A DNA stretch of 64,000 nt, taken from the NCBI RefSeq assembly GCF_042683405.1, contig NZ_JBHUJS010000002.1, forward strand, positions 124,001 through 188,000, given 5' to 3'. How positions within the stretch are numbered: the first letter of the stretch is position 1; each line of letters begins with the position of its first letter. This DNA is from Telluria sp042683405 (GTDB lineage: Bacteria > Pseudomonadota > Gammaproteobacteria > Burkholderiales > Burkholderiaceae_D). A program made the position numbers and the translations under genes. Below, piece by piece: positions 16,396 through 25,247 of the stretch. A model generated the notes under the pieces. The model was given only the letters and a program-made list of their open reading frames with translations, did not search any database and had not been told where the DNA came from.

Positions 16396-17146
16396 CGGTC
16401 GCGGCCAGGCACAGGTCGGTCCAGGCAAGCGACTTGTCCTGGCCGCGGCGCAGCAGTTCGGCCGGGTGGAGCGTGGCGACCATGCGCACGCCGGCGGCCT
16501 GGTGCTGCTGGCCGCGCGCCTGCGCCAGCGGCTGCGACAGGGGCTGGCCCAGCATTGCGTTGGCGGCGACCTGGCCGAGGGTGAGCAGCGTGTCCGCGCC
16601 GGTTAGCGCGACCTCGCGTTCGACGAAAGGACGGCACGCGGCGGCTTCTTCCGCCGTCGGCGCGCGGTCCGCGCCGCTGGACGTCGACGGCCGGCACTTG
16701 ATCACGTTCGTGACCCAGACATCGTTGTCGGCCGAGTGGCCGGCGGCGGCGAGCATGTTCGCGAGCAGCGTGCCGGCTTCGCCGGCCAGCGGCACGCCTT
16801 CCTTGTGGTCCTGGGCGCTGGCCGCGCCGGCGGCGACGACCCAGCGCGCGCGGCGCGCGCCGGCGCCCATGACGGGCCGCGTGCCGGGAGCGCATGCGCC
16901 GCAGCGCGTGCAGGCGGCGATGGCCTGCTCCAGCTCTGCCCAGTCCATGCGCGCGATGCGCTGCTCCTCGCTCAGTTCGGCCGGGACGGCTGCATCGCGC
17001 TGCGGTGCCTGCACCGGTGCAGGCGCGGGCGCGGCCGGCGCGACAGCCGGTTGCTGCTCCGCCTCGGCCTGCGGCGCAGCGGTCCGCGGCACCCACAGCG
17101 GCGTGATGCCCATCTCCTTGAGGAAGGCGGCGGTACGGCCGTTCAT
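16379..17146 (-). CDS. Uracil-DNA glycosylase family 4-like protein with an eroded active-site motif
   Basis: A 255-residue protein with a long Ala/Pro-rich linker (about 25-75) after a conserved-looking N-terminus (MNGRTAAFLKEMGITPLW). The four iron-sulfur cysteines of family 4 enzymes are all visible: CTRC, KCRP and ACRPF. The late motif HPAELLRR is kept. The first active-site motif, normally like GEAPG, reads AAGAA at the same place (WVVAAGAASAQD), although the following GEAGTLLANML is intact. Uracil excision is therefore doubtful. Its ATG overlaps the rimI stop (ATGA), in an operon tsaB-rimI-this gene-DUF1853. Confidence 0.85.
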   Translation of the reverse strand: MNGRTAAFLKEMGITPLWVPRTAAPQAEAEQQPAVAPAAPAPAPVQAPQRDAAVPAELSEEQRIARMDWAELEQAIAACTRCGACAPGTRPVMGAGARRARWVVAAGAASAQDHKEGVPLAGEAGTLLANMLAAAGHSADNDVWVTNVIKCRPSTSSGADRAPTAEEAAACRPFVEREVALTGADTLLTLGQVAANAMLGQPLSQPLAQARGQQHQAAGVRMVATLHPAELLRRGQDKSLAWTDLCLAATDGPPA

Positions 17147-17613
17147 AGTGTGTACCTCATGACGATCGCGTCCTCGCGGCCTTTCGGGCCTGCCGGGTAA
17201 TAACCCTTGCGCACGCCGATCGCGACGTAGCCGTAGTGCCGGTAGACCTTGAGCGCGCGCTCGTTGGTCGGGCGCACTTCCAGCAGGATCGACTCCATGC
17301 CCTGCTCGCGCGCACGCGCGCTCAGGCGGTCGAGCAGGCGGCGTCCGATGCCCTGCCCCTGGTGGTCTGCGGCGACGGCGACATTCAGGAGGTGTGCCTC
17401 GTCCACGGCCCACATGGCCAGGTAATAGCCTGCCAGCGCACCTGCCTCGTCGCGCACGACGGTCGCTTCGTAGCCCGCCGACAGCGAGTCGGCGAAATTG
17501 GGGCGGGTCCAGGGATAGGGATAGACGGCCTGTTCGAGCGCGACCACTTCGTCCAGGTCGGACTCGCGCATCGGCGCGAACACCAGGCTGTCCTGCGCGT
17601 GCGCGGCACTCAT
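17143..17613 (-). CDS. rimI: Ribosomal-protein-alanine N-acetyltransferase
   Basis: GNAT acetyltransferase of 156 residues, expected to acetylate the N-terminus of ribosomal protein S18. The acetyl-CoA loop is HQGQGIGRRLLDRL, preceded by HLLNVAVAADH, and the C-terminal EVRPTNERALKVYRHYGY is typical of RimI. It overlaps tsaB by four bases (ATGA) upstream and the glycosylase-like gene downstream. The tsaB-rimI pairing is common in proteobacteria. Confidence 0.93.
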   Translation of the reverse strand: MSAAHAQDSLVFAPMRESDLDEVVALEQAVYPYPWTRPNFADSLSAGYEATVVRDEAGALAGYYLAMWAVDEAHLLNVAVAADHQGQGIGRRLLDRLSARAREQGMESILLEVRPTNERALKVYRHYGYVAIGVRKGYYPAGPKGREDAIVMRYTL

Positions 17614-18320
17614 GCGGCGTCCTTCGCGGCGTTGATCGCCTTGCGCTCGGCGCTGGTGTAGGCAACCTTGTTACGCAGGTACAGCGGCTGCGCCTGGGCC
17701 GCCGGGACGGCATGGCCGGCGGCGAATAGCGCCTCGGCGAGCCGGGCGATCTGGGCCGCATGCGGCAGGATCGCGGTCAGCGCACCTTGCGCGAATGCCT
17801 TGCCGGCAAACGCCTCCGGATAGGCGGAGATGCCGTTCCCGCAGGCGACCAGGCCATCGGCCGGCACTGGCGCCACGGCTTCCGGTGCCGACAGCACCGG
17901 TTCCGCAACGGCAGTCCACGTTCCGCCGGTCCAGCGGTATTGCGCCCAATAGACTTCGCCCATGCGCGCATCGAGCACCGTGAGGATGTCGGCGGCGCCG
18001 CACTGCTCGCGGCAGGCCAGCGCCATGGCGGGCAGGGTCACGACCGGCACCACCGGCAGGGACGCGCCGAACGCCAGGCCCTGGGCGATGCCGCAGGCGG
18101 TCCGCACGCCGGTAAACGAGCCGGGGCCGGCTCCGAATGCGATCGCATCCATGTCGGCCAGCGCAACGCCCGCTTCGGCGAGCAGCTCCTGCACCATCGG
18201 CAGCACCGACGCCGAATGCGTGCGCACGCCGCTCGACTCGCGCGCCAGCACCGCCCCATCCTTCAGCAGCGCGACGGAGGCAAGTTCGGACGAGGTTTCG
18301 ATGGCGAGAATGGTAGACAT
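17610..18320 (-). CDS. tsaB: tRNA threonylcarbamoyladenosine synthesis protein TsaB
   Basis: Non-catalytic ASKHA-fold partner of TsaD in making t6A37 on ANN-decoding tRNAs. The 236-residue product opens MSTILAIETSSELASVALL and contains the TsaB landmarks AFGAGPGSFTGVRTACGIAQGLA and VLDARMGEVYWAQY (both longer stretches abbreviated by their ends where compared). Length is normal. It is the first gene of a tightly overlapping minus-strand operon and is divergent from the thioredoxin-like gene. Confidence 0.94.
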   Translation of the reverse strand: MSTILAIETSSELASVALLKDGAVLARESSGVRTHSASVLPMVQELLAEAGVALADMDAIAFGAGPGSFTGVRTACGIAQGLAFGASLPVVPVVTLPAMALACREQCGAADILTVLDARMGEVYWAQYRWTGGTWTAVAEPVLSAPEAVAPVPADGLVACGNGISAYPEAFAGKAFAQGALTAILPHAAQIARLAEALFAAGHAVPAAQAQPLYLRNKVAYTSAERKAINAAKDAA

Positions 18321-18389
18321 ACCAGTATTTTACCTTGGCCGATGCCGGCGCGGGACAGCGTGCGCACCTGCGGGTTAGAATACCTGCTC

Positions 18390-18809
18390 ATGCATAGCCT
18401 GACCCTTACCCCCGACAATGTAGGCGAGATCGCGCGTGCGCTGGAAGGCGACCGCTGGATCGTCGCGTGCCTGTGCGCCGCATGGTGCGGCACCTGCGGC
18501 GTCTACCGCAACGCCTTCGACGGCGTGGCGCAGCGGCATCCGGACAAGGTGTTTGTGTGGATCGACATCGAAGACAATGCCGACCTGCTGGGCGACCTGG
18601 ATGTGGAGAATTTCCCGACCGTGCTAGTGCAGCGCCAGGACCGGGTGGCATTTTTCGGGACCATGCTGCCCGATCCGCTGCTGCTGGACCGGCTGGTGCA
18701 GGCGCAGGCGGAGTTGCCCGAGCAGGAACTGGCCAGGCTGGCGCAATCGAGCGAAGAGCGGCGCATGTGGCAGCGCGACTGCAACCTGCGCCAGATGCTC
18801 CGGGGCTGA
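18390..18809 (+). CDS. Thioredoxin-fold protein
   Basis: A 139-residue cytoplasmic thioredoxin-like protein starting MHSLTLTPDNVG at 18390. The redox motif is WCGTC (Trp32-Cys33-Gly-Thr-Cys36), the middle reads VFVWIDIEDNADLLGDLDVE, and the cis-proline lies in NFPTVLV. The C-terminus has about 25 extra charged residues (EERRMWQRDCNLRQML) beyond a classical thioredoxin. It could reduce disulfides or serve as a co-chaperone; the partner is unknown. It is alone on the plus strand between tsaB and a large GGDEF-EAL gene. Confidence 0.88.
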   Translation: MHSLTLTPDNVGEIARALEGDRWIVACLCAAWCGTCGVYRNAFDGVAQRHPDKVFVWIDIEDNADLLGDLDVENFPTVLVQRQDRVAFFGTMLPDPLLLDRLVQAQAELPEQELARLAQSSEERRMWQRDCNLRQMLRG

Positions 18810-18834
18810 GCCAGGGGAACAGCCCCCTGGAACA

Positions 18835-21800
18835 CTAGCGCCGCCAGGCCCCGAGCAGGTCGCCGGGCAGCACCGGCCGGCTGTAGAAGTAGCCCTGCGC
18901 CATCGTGCAGCCGTGCCGCAGCAGGAACGCCGCCTGGTCGTCCGTTTCCACGCCTTCCGCCACCACCGACAGGTTCAGCGATTTGCCCAGCTGGATGATC
19001 GCGATCGCGATCGCTTCGTCGTTGGCGTCGGTCGAGATGTCCTTGATGAACGAACGGTCGATCTTGAGCGTCTGCACCGGCAGCTGCTTCAGGTAGGCCA
19101 GCGACGAGTAGCCGGTGCCGAAGTCGTCGATCGCCAGCCCCACGCCGATCTCGTGCAGTCCGTTGATGAAGGCCAGCGCGTCGCCCGTATTCATGATGAC
19201 CGTTTCGGTCACTTCCAGCTGCAGGCGCGATGGCGCCAGCCCGGTTTCCTTCAGCACTTCGCCCACGGTGCTCACGATGGAGCCGCGTTCGAACTGGCGC
19301 GCCGACAGGTTCACCGCCACTTTCGGCACCGCGAATCCGGCCTCGTCCCAGCGCACCATCTGGCGGCACGCCTCGGCCAGCACCCATTCGCCCAGCTGGT
19401 TGATGAAACCGGTGTCTTCCGCCAGCGGCACGAAGCGCGCCGGCGGGACCAGGCCCAGCTCCGGATTCTGCCAGCGCACCAGCGCTTCCACGCCGATCAG
19501 CCGGCCGCTGTCGATTTCCACCTGCGGCTGGTAGTGCAGGAAGATCTCGCCCTTTTCGATCGAACGGCGCAGCAGCGTCTCCAGGCGCAGGCGCTCGACG
19601 CCCTCCCCGCTCATCGATTCGGTGTAGAACTGGTAGCCGTTGCGGCCGCGCGCCTTGGCCTGGTACATGGCCACGTCGGCATTGCGGATCAGCATATTCA
19701 GGTCGCCCGCATCGTTCGGGTACATGGCGATGCCGACGCTGGCCGTGACGAACAGCTCGTAGCCGGACACCATGAACGGCTGCTCGAACAGCGCCACCAG
19801 CTTCTCGGCCACGTGCGCCGCGCCGCCGGCGCCCGCCACGTCCTCGAGCAGGACGATGAATTCGTCGCCGCCCAGGCGGGCCAGCGTGTCGCCTTCGCGC
19901 AGCTTGCCGGTGAGCGCGCGCGCCACCTGCTTGAGCAGCTCGTCGCCGGTATGGTGGCCGAGCGTGTCGTTGACGTTCTTGAAGCGGTCCAGGTCGATGA
20001 ACAGCAGCGCCAGCTGCTCCTGGTCGCGCGATGCGCGCTGCAACGCGTGCTGCAGCCGGTCGTGGAACAGCAGGCGGTTCGGCAGCTGGGTCAGCGGATC
20101 GTGGTGCGCCATGTGGTCCAGCTGCTCCTGCGATTCCCTCACCTTGGTGATGTCCGAGAACACGCCGACATAGTGGGTGCGCGCGCCGCTGTTGTCGCGC
20201 ACCGCCGAGATGGTCAGCCATTCAAGATACAGTTCACCATTGCGGCGCAGGTTCCACAGCTCGCCGCGCCAGTAGCCGCTCTCCTGCACTTCGCGCCACA
20301 GTTCGTCGTAGAAGGACTGGTCGTGGCGCGAGGAGCGCGTCAGGTTGTACGGCTGGCCCAGCGCCTCCTCCTCGGTGTAGCCGGTGATCTGGGTAAAGGC
20401 CGGGTTGACCGCAACGATGCGGCCGTCGACATCGACCACCATCACGCCGTCGGCGATCTGCTCCAGCACGGTCGCGGACAGGCGCAGCTTTTCCTCGGCC
20501 AGCTTGCGCTCGGTGATGTCGGCGTACACCCAGATGCTGCCCTCGTCCGGACGGGACGGGTCGAGCGCGCAGCCCGACACCATAGTCCAGAACAGGGAGC
20601 CGTCGGCGCGCTTGTACTTGCGCTCCTCGCTGAAGTAACCCCCGCGTCCGATCTCGGGGTACTGGCGCACGCCGGCCAATTCGTATTCGGCCTCGGTCGG
20701 GAACACGATGACAGTCGATTCGTGCAGCATCTCGCCCGGTGCGTAGCCGAACAGCTCTTCGCAGCGGCGGTTGACCGAGACGATGCGGCGGTGGCGCACG
20801 AACATCACGCCGAACATCACGTTCTCCAGGATCGCGCTCTGCTCGGCCAGCAGCGCCTCGATGCGCATTTCGTTGTATTTGCGCTCGCTGATGTCCGAGA
20901 TCAGTCCGTCCACCCACAGCAGCTTGCCCTCGCTATCGTACTGCGGCTGGCCGCGTTCCGCGACCCAGCGCTCGCTGCCGCTGGGCGAAATGATGCGGTA
21001 TTCCGCTTCGTACGGGCGGCCCTCGGCGACGGCGCCGGCCATCACGCGATACTGCTCGCGCCGGTCTTCGGGCGCGACCATGTCCTGCCACAGCCCGACG
21101 CTGTTGCCGATCAGGCGCGAGGCGGGGAAGCCGCCGATCGCCTCGATCGCATCGGACACGAAATCGACCTTGCCGTCGGCATTCACGCGGAACACCGCGC
21201 CCGGCACCTGGGTCACGATGGTGCGGAAGCGCTCCTCGCGCCGCGCCACGTCGTCGAACAGGTGGCGGATCGCCACCCGCATCTGGTCCAGCTGGATCGC
21301 CAGGCGCCCGAGCTCGTCGTTGCCGCCCATGTCGAGCCGGGTCGTGAAGTCGCCGTGCGACAGGCGGTCCGAAAAACTCATCAGCTTGCGCAGCGGCGAC
21401 AGCAGGCGCCGGTTCAGGAACAGCACGATCAGCACCAGCGAGACGCCGAGCTGGCTCGCCAGCACCAGCGCATAGCTGACCTGCTTCTCGTGCAATTCTT
21501 CCTGGGTGCGCGCATCGTCCATTGCCAGCACGACGCGGCCGATGCGTTCGCCGCGCACGGTGACTTCGCGCTGGGCGCGCACCACGTTGCCCTGGGCGCG
21601 CGGCGGAGCGAAGGCGGCAATGAACTGGCGGCCGGACTGGTCGAGCACCTCCACGCCGACCACGGACGGGTCGCGCATGACGGAGGCGGCCAGCGAGCGC
21701 GCCGATTCGGGATTCATGTTCCAGAGCGACTCCTGCATGCCGAGCGCGAGGATGTCGGCATTGCGCTGGAGCGACTCGTCCAGCTGCGAGCGCGCCGCCT

Positions 21801-21948
21801 GGCGCTGCTGCACGCCGATCAGCACATAGCTGCCGATCAGCGCCGGGATGACGAGGCCGCCGAACACGACCAGCAGCAGCGATCCATAGATCGAGCGACC
21901 GGTCAGCCGGGACAACCTGGAGCGAAGGCGCGAGGTGAAACTAGTCAT
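18835..21948 (-). CDS. Membrane sensor GGDEF-EAL protein with HAMP and PAS domains
   Basis: A 1037-residue cyclic di-GMP enzyme. Two membrane helices (about 20-45 and 172-195) bracket a periplasmic sensor, and a HAMP domain follows (RRLLSPLRKLMSFSDRLSHG). Three PAS domains lie around 235-600. The GGDEF domain is intact (LARLGGDEFIVLLED), as is the EAL domain (IGVEALVRWQNPE, IDDFGTGYSSLAYLKQLP), so both synthesis and hydrolysis are possible. The input signal is unknown. It stands alone, with its stop close to the convergent thioredoxin-like gene. Confidence 0.93.
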   Translation of the reverse strand: MTSFTSRLRSRLSRLTGRSIYGSLLLVVFGGLVIPALIGSYVLIGVQQRQAARSQLDESLQRNADILALGMQESLWNMNPESARSLAASVMRDPSVVGVEVLDQSGRQFIAAFAPPRAQGNVVRAQREVTVRGERIGRVVLAMDDARTQEELHEKQVSYALVLASQLGVSLVLIVLFLNRRLLSPLRKLMSFSDRLSHGDFTTRLDMGGNDELGRLAIQLDQMRVAIRHLFDDVARREERFRTIVTQVPGAVFRVNADGKVDFVSDAIEAIGGFPASRLIGNSVGLWQDMVAPEDRREQYRVMAGAVAEGRPYEAEYRIISPSGSERWVAERGQPQYDSEGKLLWVDGLISDISERKYNEMRIEALLAEQSAILENVMFGVMFVRHRRIVSVNRRCEELFGYAPGEMLHESTVIVFPTEAEYELAGVRQYPEIGRGGYFSEERKYKRADGSLFWTMVSGCALDPSRPDEGSIWVYADITERKLAEEKLRLSATVLEQIADGVMVVDVDGRIVAVNPAFTQITGYTEEEALGQPYNLTRSSRHDQSFYDELWREVQESGYWRGELWNLRRNGELYLEWLTISAVRDNSGARTHYVGVFSDITKVRESQEQLDHMAHHDPLTQLPNRLLFHDRLQHALQRASRDQEQLALLFIDLDRFKNVNDTLGHHTGDELLKQVARALTGKLREGDTLARLGGDEFIVLLEDVAGAGGAAHVAEKLVALFEQPFMVSGYELFVTASVGIAMYPNDAGDLNMLIRNADVAMYQAKARGRNGYQFYTESMSGEGVERLRLETLLRRSIEKGEIFLHYQPQVEIDSGRLIGVEALVRWQNPELGLVPPARFVPLAEDTGFINQLGEWVLAEACRQMVRWDEAGFAVPKVAVNLSARQFERGSIVSTVGEVLKETGLAPSRLQLEVTETVIMNTGDALAFINGLHEIGVGLAIDDFGTGYSSLAYLKQLPVQTLKIDRSFIKDISTDANDEAIAIAIIQLGKSLNLSVVAEGVETDDQAAFLLRHGCTMAQGYFYSRPVLPGDLLGAWRR

Positions 21949-22124
21949 GCAAGCGTGCTACCCGACCGGACAATGAACATATAGGCATCTTTGATGCTTC
22001 AAGGCAAAAAAACGTGTGGACCATTATCACGCATTTAATGCTTCAGGTCATCAATTCTGGGGCCTCCCCAGCAAGAAATGAAGCGCCTTGCTATCATCGC
22101 CACCACTTTACAAAGGAGTAATTT

Positions 22125-22631
22125 ATGGCATTCACGATGTATTCCGCCTCCGTCCCCGTCTTCCGCCAGGTGCTGACCGCCCTGTCCGACATCATCGACA
22201 AGGCCGAAACGCACGCCAGCGCGCGCAATATCGAGACCGCGGCGCTGACCCAGGCCCGCCTGTTCCCGGACATGTTCCCGTTCGCGCGCCAGGTGCAGAT
22301 CGCGGCGGATTTCGCCAAGGGCGCATGCGCGCGCCTGGCCGGCGTCGAGGTGCCGAAGTACGAGGACACCGAAACCACGTTCGGCGAACTGAAGGAACGC
22401 ATTGCGAAAACGCTTGCGTTCATCGAGAGCCTGCCGCGCGAGGCGATCGAGGCCTCGGCCGAGCGCGACATCACCACCGGCAGCGGCGACAAGACGCGCC
22501 ATTTCAAGGGCCAGTCCTACCTGGTGCACTACGCGCTGGCGCACTTCTTCTTCCATGCAACCACCGCCTACGACATCCTGCGCCACAACGGCGTGGAAAT
22601 CGGCAAGAAGGACTTTATCGGTTCGTACTGA
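22125..22631 (+). CDS. DUF1993-family protein
   Basis: A 168-residue helical protein of the DUF1993 family (DinB-like four-helix bundle), starting MAFTMYSASVPVFRQVLTAL. Typical segments are ARLFPDMFPFARQVQIAADF and the late SYLVHYALAHFFFHATTAYDIL (central part ALAHFFFHATTAYDIL). A good Shine-Dalgarno (AAGGAG) precedes the ATG. The histidines in the last helices could bind metal; this is a guess from the fold. It ends one base before the convergent DUF1289 gene. Function unknown. Confidence 0.88.
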   Translation: MAFTMYSASVPVFRQVLTALSDIIDKAETHASARNIETAALTQARLFPDMFPFARQVQIAADFAKGACARLAGVEVPKYEDTETTFGELKERIAKTLAFIESLPREAIEASAERDITTGSGDKTRHFKGQSYLVHYALAHFFFHATTAYDILRHNGVEIGKKDFIGSY

Positions 22632-22832
22632 TCAGGTATTGCGGCGCGGGTAGCCCTGCGCCGTGATGCGCTGCCACACGCGCTCCTTCTCGGGAGCGCT
22701 CATCGACACCCAGTGCGCCACTTCGACGTAGGTGCGCCCGCACCCGCGGCAGATCTCGTCGAACGTGGTCGAGCACACCGCCACGCAAGGCGTATCCGGG
22801 CGCTCGGGCAGGTTATTTGGCTGGTCCGACAT
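22632..22832 (-). CDS. DUF1289-family protein
   Basis: A 66-residue protein with the DUF1289 cysteine pattern: PCVAVCSTTFDEICRGCGRT holds four cysteines that may bind zinc or an Fe-S cluster, followed by WVSMSAPEKERVWQRI. The role is unknown. It starts within the last 20 bp of the DUF1415 gene, so the two form an operon. Confidence 0.88.
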   Translation of the reverse strand: MSDQPNNLPERPDTPCVAVCSTTFDEICRGCGRTYVEVAHWVSMSAPEKERVWQRITAQGYPRRNT

Positions 22833-23385
22833 CGAGCTTGTCCCAGCCTTCGTGGCCGAGCTTTTCCATGGTTTCGATGTTCTTTTCGAAGATCGCTTCC
22901 GCTTCCGGGAAGGCTTCCACCGCGCGGTCGATGCTCTCCTCGCGCAGCAGGTGCAGGATCGGATACGGCGCGCGGTTGGTGTAGTTGCTGATGTCGTTCG
23001 GGTCGGTATCGGCGAACTGGTAGTCCGGGTGGAAGCTGGCGACCTGGATTTCGCCGTCCAGCTGCATGTCCTCGACCGCCGCGTCGCACACGTCCAGGAA
23101 CTCGTTGTAGTCCTGGAAGTCCTGCAGCACGAACGGATGGATCAGCAGCGTGGTATCCACCTCTTCCGGCGAGGCGTCCGCGATGAACTGGAGCTCGTCC
23201 ATCAATTGCTCGAGCAGCGCCTCTGGCGTGGTGGCGCCCGAGACGACGTAGCGGACCTGTTCCTTGACATAGACCGACTTGGCGAAAGGACAAAGGTTCA
23301 GGCCGATGACTGCCTTTTCGAGCCAGTTGCGGGTCGCGGCGATGATCTCTTCGTCGCTGGCGTTCAGGTTTGCTGTGGTGCTCAT
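22813..23385 (-). CDS. DUF1415-family protein
   Basis: A 190-residue protein, start at the ATG 23385 (MSTTANLNASDEEIIAATRN); the longer frame reads into untypical Arg/Ser-rich sequence. The family signature WLEKAVIGLNLCPFAKSVYV is present, with HPFVLQDFQDYNEFLDVCD further on. Function is not established for the family. It overlaps the DUF1289 gene downstream. Confidence 0.88.
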   Translation of the reverse strand: MSTTANLNASDEEIIAATRNWLEKAVIGLNLCPFAKSVYVKEQVRYVVSGATTPEALLEQLMDELQFIADASPEEVDTTLLIHPFVLQDFQDYNEFLDVCDAAVEDMQLDGEIQVASFHPDYQFADTDPNDISNYTNRAPYPILHLLREESIDRAVEAFPEAEAIFEKNIETMEKLGHEGWDKLDVGPAK

Positions 23386-23700
23386 GGATACGTTACTGCC
23401 TAAAAACTGCATTCTACCGCGTGAGGGCCGGGCACGGGACGTCGGACAGCTCCCACGCAACAGGAAATGCTGCCCGGGCGCGGGCCAGTTCCGCCGAGGG
23501 GACGCGCACGGGGCGCCATCCTCAGCCCGGCGCTAAGTCCTTAATTTTTCAGCAATTTATGAAACTTTCCGGATATGAATCTTGTCAAAGAAATTCACTG
23601 CGAGAGGGACATATTTCTTGACTGGACTGTAGGGTCTCTCTACACTGGCTCCTTGTCTATCGGAAGTGTCCTACAGCGTAGGGCCTAACAATGGAAAGCC
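23386..23700. other. Intergenic interval before the lytic transglycosylase
   Basis: About 315 bp, GC-rich at the left and clearly AT-richer from 23540 onward. I see no gene. The right part contains a good promoter (separate entry), which gives the transglycosylase a short leader of about 48 bases. Confidence 0.6.
23618..23646 (+). promoter_or_regulatory. Sigma-70 promoter of the lytic transglycosylase gene
   Basis: TTGACT (23618-23623), 17 bases, then TACACT (23641-23646). Spacing is ideal and both hexamers are close to consensus. Confidence 0.65.
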
Positions 23701-25044
23701 ATGCAAGCAAAACTCCGTATCACCGCTGCTGCAGCATTGCTGCTCCTCCTGGCGCCGTATTCCGCCAGCGCCGCTGAGCCGACCACTGCGTCGCCGGCTC
23801 CCCACCTCCAGGCCGCGCCAGCCGCAGCCGCACTGAATTCCGTAGATCTGCTCAACGTCGACGCCGAAGCGGCCGATGAAGCCGGCGAGACCGACCTGTG
23901 GGCGCGCATCCGTTCCGGCTACGCCATCAACGACATCGATAACGATCTCGTCAGCAAGCACGTCAACTGGTACGCCACCCGTCCGGACTACCTGGCGCGC
24001 ACCTCGGCGCGCGCCTCGCGCTACCTGTACCACGTGGTGACCGAGCTGGAAAAGCGCGGCATGCCGACCGAACTGGCCCTGCTGCCGATCATCGAGTCCG
24101 CCTTCAACCCGCAGGCCAACTCGAGCGCCGCCGCCGTGGGTATCTGGCAGTTCATGCCGGCCACCGGCAAGGACTACAACCTCAAGCAGAACGCGTTCAA
24201 GGACGACCGCCGCAGCGTGCTGGCCTCGACCGATGCCGCCCTGTCCTACCTGCAGCGCCTCTACAATATGTTCGGCGACTGGCAACTTGCGCTGGCCGCC
24301 TACAACTGGGGTGAAGGCAACGTCCAGAAGACCATCCGCAAGGCGCAGGCCGCCGGCAAGCCGACCGACTACGAGTCGCTGGCGCACATGATGCCGGCCG
24401 AGACGCGCAACTACGTGCCAAAGCTGCAGGCGGTGAAGAACATCGTCGGCCATCCGGAACAGTACAACGTGTCGCTGCCGACGATCGAGAACGCTGCGTA
24501 CTTTACGGCGATCGACAAGACCAGCGACATCGACGTCGCGGTCGCGGCCCAGCTGGCCGAGATGTCGGTGGCGGACTTCAAGGCGCTGAACCCGCAGTTC
24601 AAGCGTCCGGTCATCATCGGCGGCCAGAACACCAAGATCCTTCTGCCGCAGGAGAACGCCGAGAAGTTCCACTCCAACCTGGCCTCGTTCGGCAAGGCGC
24701 TGTCCAGCTGGACCACGCACAAGATCGCCAGCGCGCGCACCTCGCTGGCATCGCTGGCATCGAAGTTCAAGACCACCCCCGAGGTGCTGCGCGAGGCGAA
24801 CAACATCCCCGCGCGCACCCGCCTCAAGGCCGGTTCGACCATCCTGGTGCCGAAGCTGGCCTCGTCCAACGCGGGCGACATCGCCGAGAACATCGTCGAG
24901 AACGCCGTGATGGCACTGGAGCCGGAACGTGCGGCCAAGCGCAAGGCGGCACGCGGCAAGTCGAAGTTCCGCGCCAAGGCCAGCGTGTCCAGGAAGAGCG
25001 GCAAGCGCTCGCGCAGCGCGACCAACAACCGCAAGAAGCGCTGA
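23701..25044 (+). CDS. Membrane-bound lytic murein transglycosylase D-like protein
   Basis: Cleaves peptidoglycan between MurNAc and GlcNAc in the periplasm. The 447-residue protein has a signal peptide (1-26, ending SASA) without a clear lipobox. An SLT domain follows, with the catalytic Glu in LLPIIESAFNPQA, then VGIWQFMPATGKDYNL and LALAAYNWGEGNV. C-terminal LysM-like segments (TTPEVLREANNIPARTRLKAG) lead to a strongly basic tail (RKSGKRSRSATNNRKKR). MltD proteins normally carry LysM repeats, so the fit is good. The basic tail may bind nucleic acid or anionic wall polymer; that is a guess. Confidence 0.9.
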   Translation: MQAKLRITAAAALLLLLAPYSASAAEPTTASPAPHLQAAPAAAALNSVDLLNVDAEAADEAGETDLWARIRSGYAINDIDNDLVSKHVNWYATRPDYLARTSARASRYLYHVVTELEKRGMPTELALLPIIESAFNPQANSSAAAVGIWQFMPATGKDYNLKQNAFKDDRRSVLASTDAALSYLQRLYNMFGDWQLALAAYNWGEGNVQKTIRKAQAAGKPTDYESLAHMMPAETRNYVPKLQAVKNIVGHPEQYNVSLPTIENAAYFTAIDKTSDIDVAVAAQLAEMSVADFKALNPQFKRPVIIGGQNTKILLPQENAEKFHSNLASFGKALSSWTTHKIASARTSLASLASKFKTTPEVLREANNIPARTRLKAGSTILVPKLASSNAGDIAENIVENAVMALEPERAAKRKAARGKSKFRAKASVSRKSGKRSRSATNNRKKR

Positions 25045-25069
25045 TCGGCGGGGGGATGGTCCCCCCGAT
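25043..25069. terminator. GC-rich hairpin after the transglycosylase gene
   Basis: GATCGG-CG-GGGGG pairs with CCCCCCGATC around ATGGT, with a small bulge, directly at the stop codon and followed by GTTTG. It is probably a terminator, although the T run is short. An 18-bp perfect palindrome (CAGCCTGCC/GGCAGGCTG, 25082-25099) lies just beyond. Confidence 0.5.
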
Positions 25070-25106
25070 CGTTTGCACGCGCAGCCTGCCGGCAGGCTGA
25101 AGATCC

Positions 25107-25136
25107 GGGGACGGGCCCTTTCCGGGACAGGTCCCC
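25107..25136. repeat. GGGGAC...GTCCCC inverted repeat before fabI
   Basis: GGGGAC (25107-25112) and GTCCCC (25131-25136) enclose 18 bases that include a partly self-complementary GGGCCC/GGGAC stretch. It is a member of the dispersed palindrome family of this window. Confidence 0.5.
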
Positions 25137-25149
25137 TCCCCCTCCCAAG

Positions 25150-25178
25150 TTGCAGTTGAAGCAAACTCCCCCTACAAT
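25150..25178 (+). promoter_or_regulatory. Sigma-70 promoter of fabI
   Basis: TTGCAG (25150-25155), 17 bases, then TACAAT (25173-25178). It predicts a leader of about 63 bases ending in a CGGAG ribosome site before the ATG at 25248. Confidence 0.6.
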
Positions 25179-25247
25179 CTCGGCTTGGCCCGGCGCGACC
25201 GCGGCACATCCGTCTCAAAACCAAAGAGTTGAACATCCGGAGTCCAT

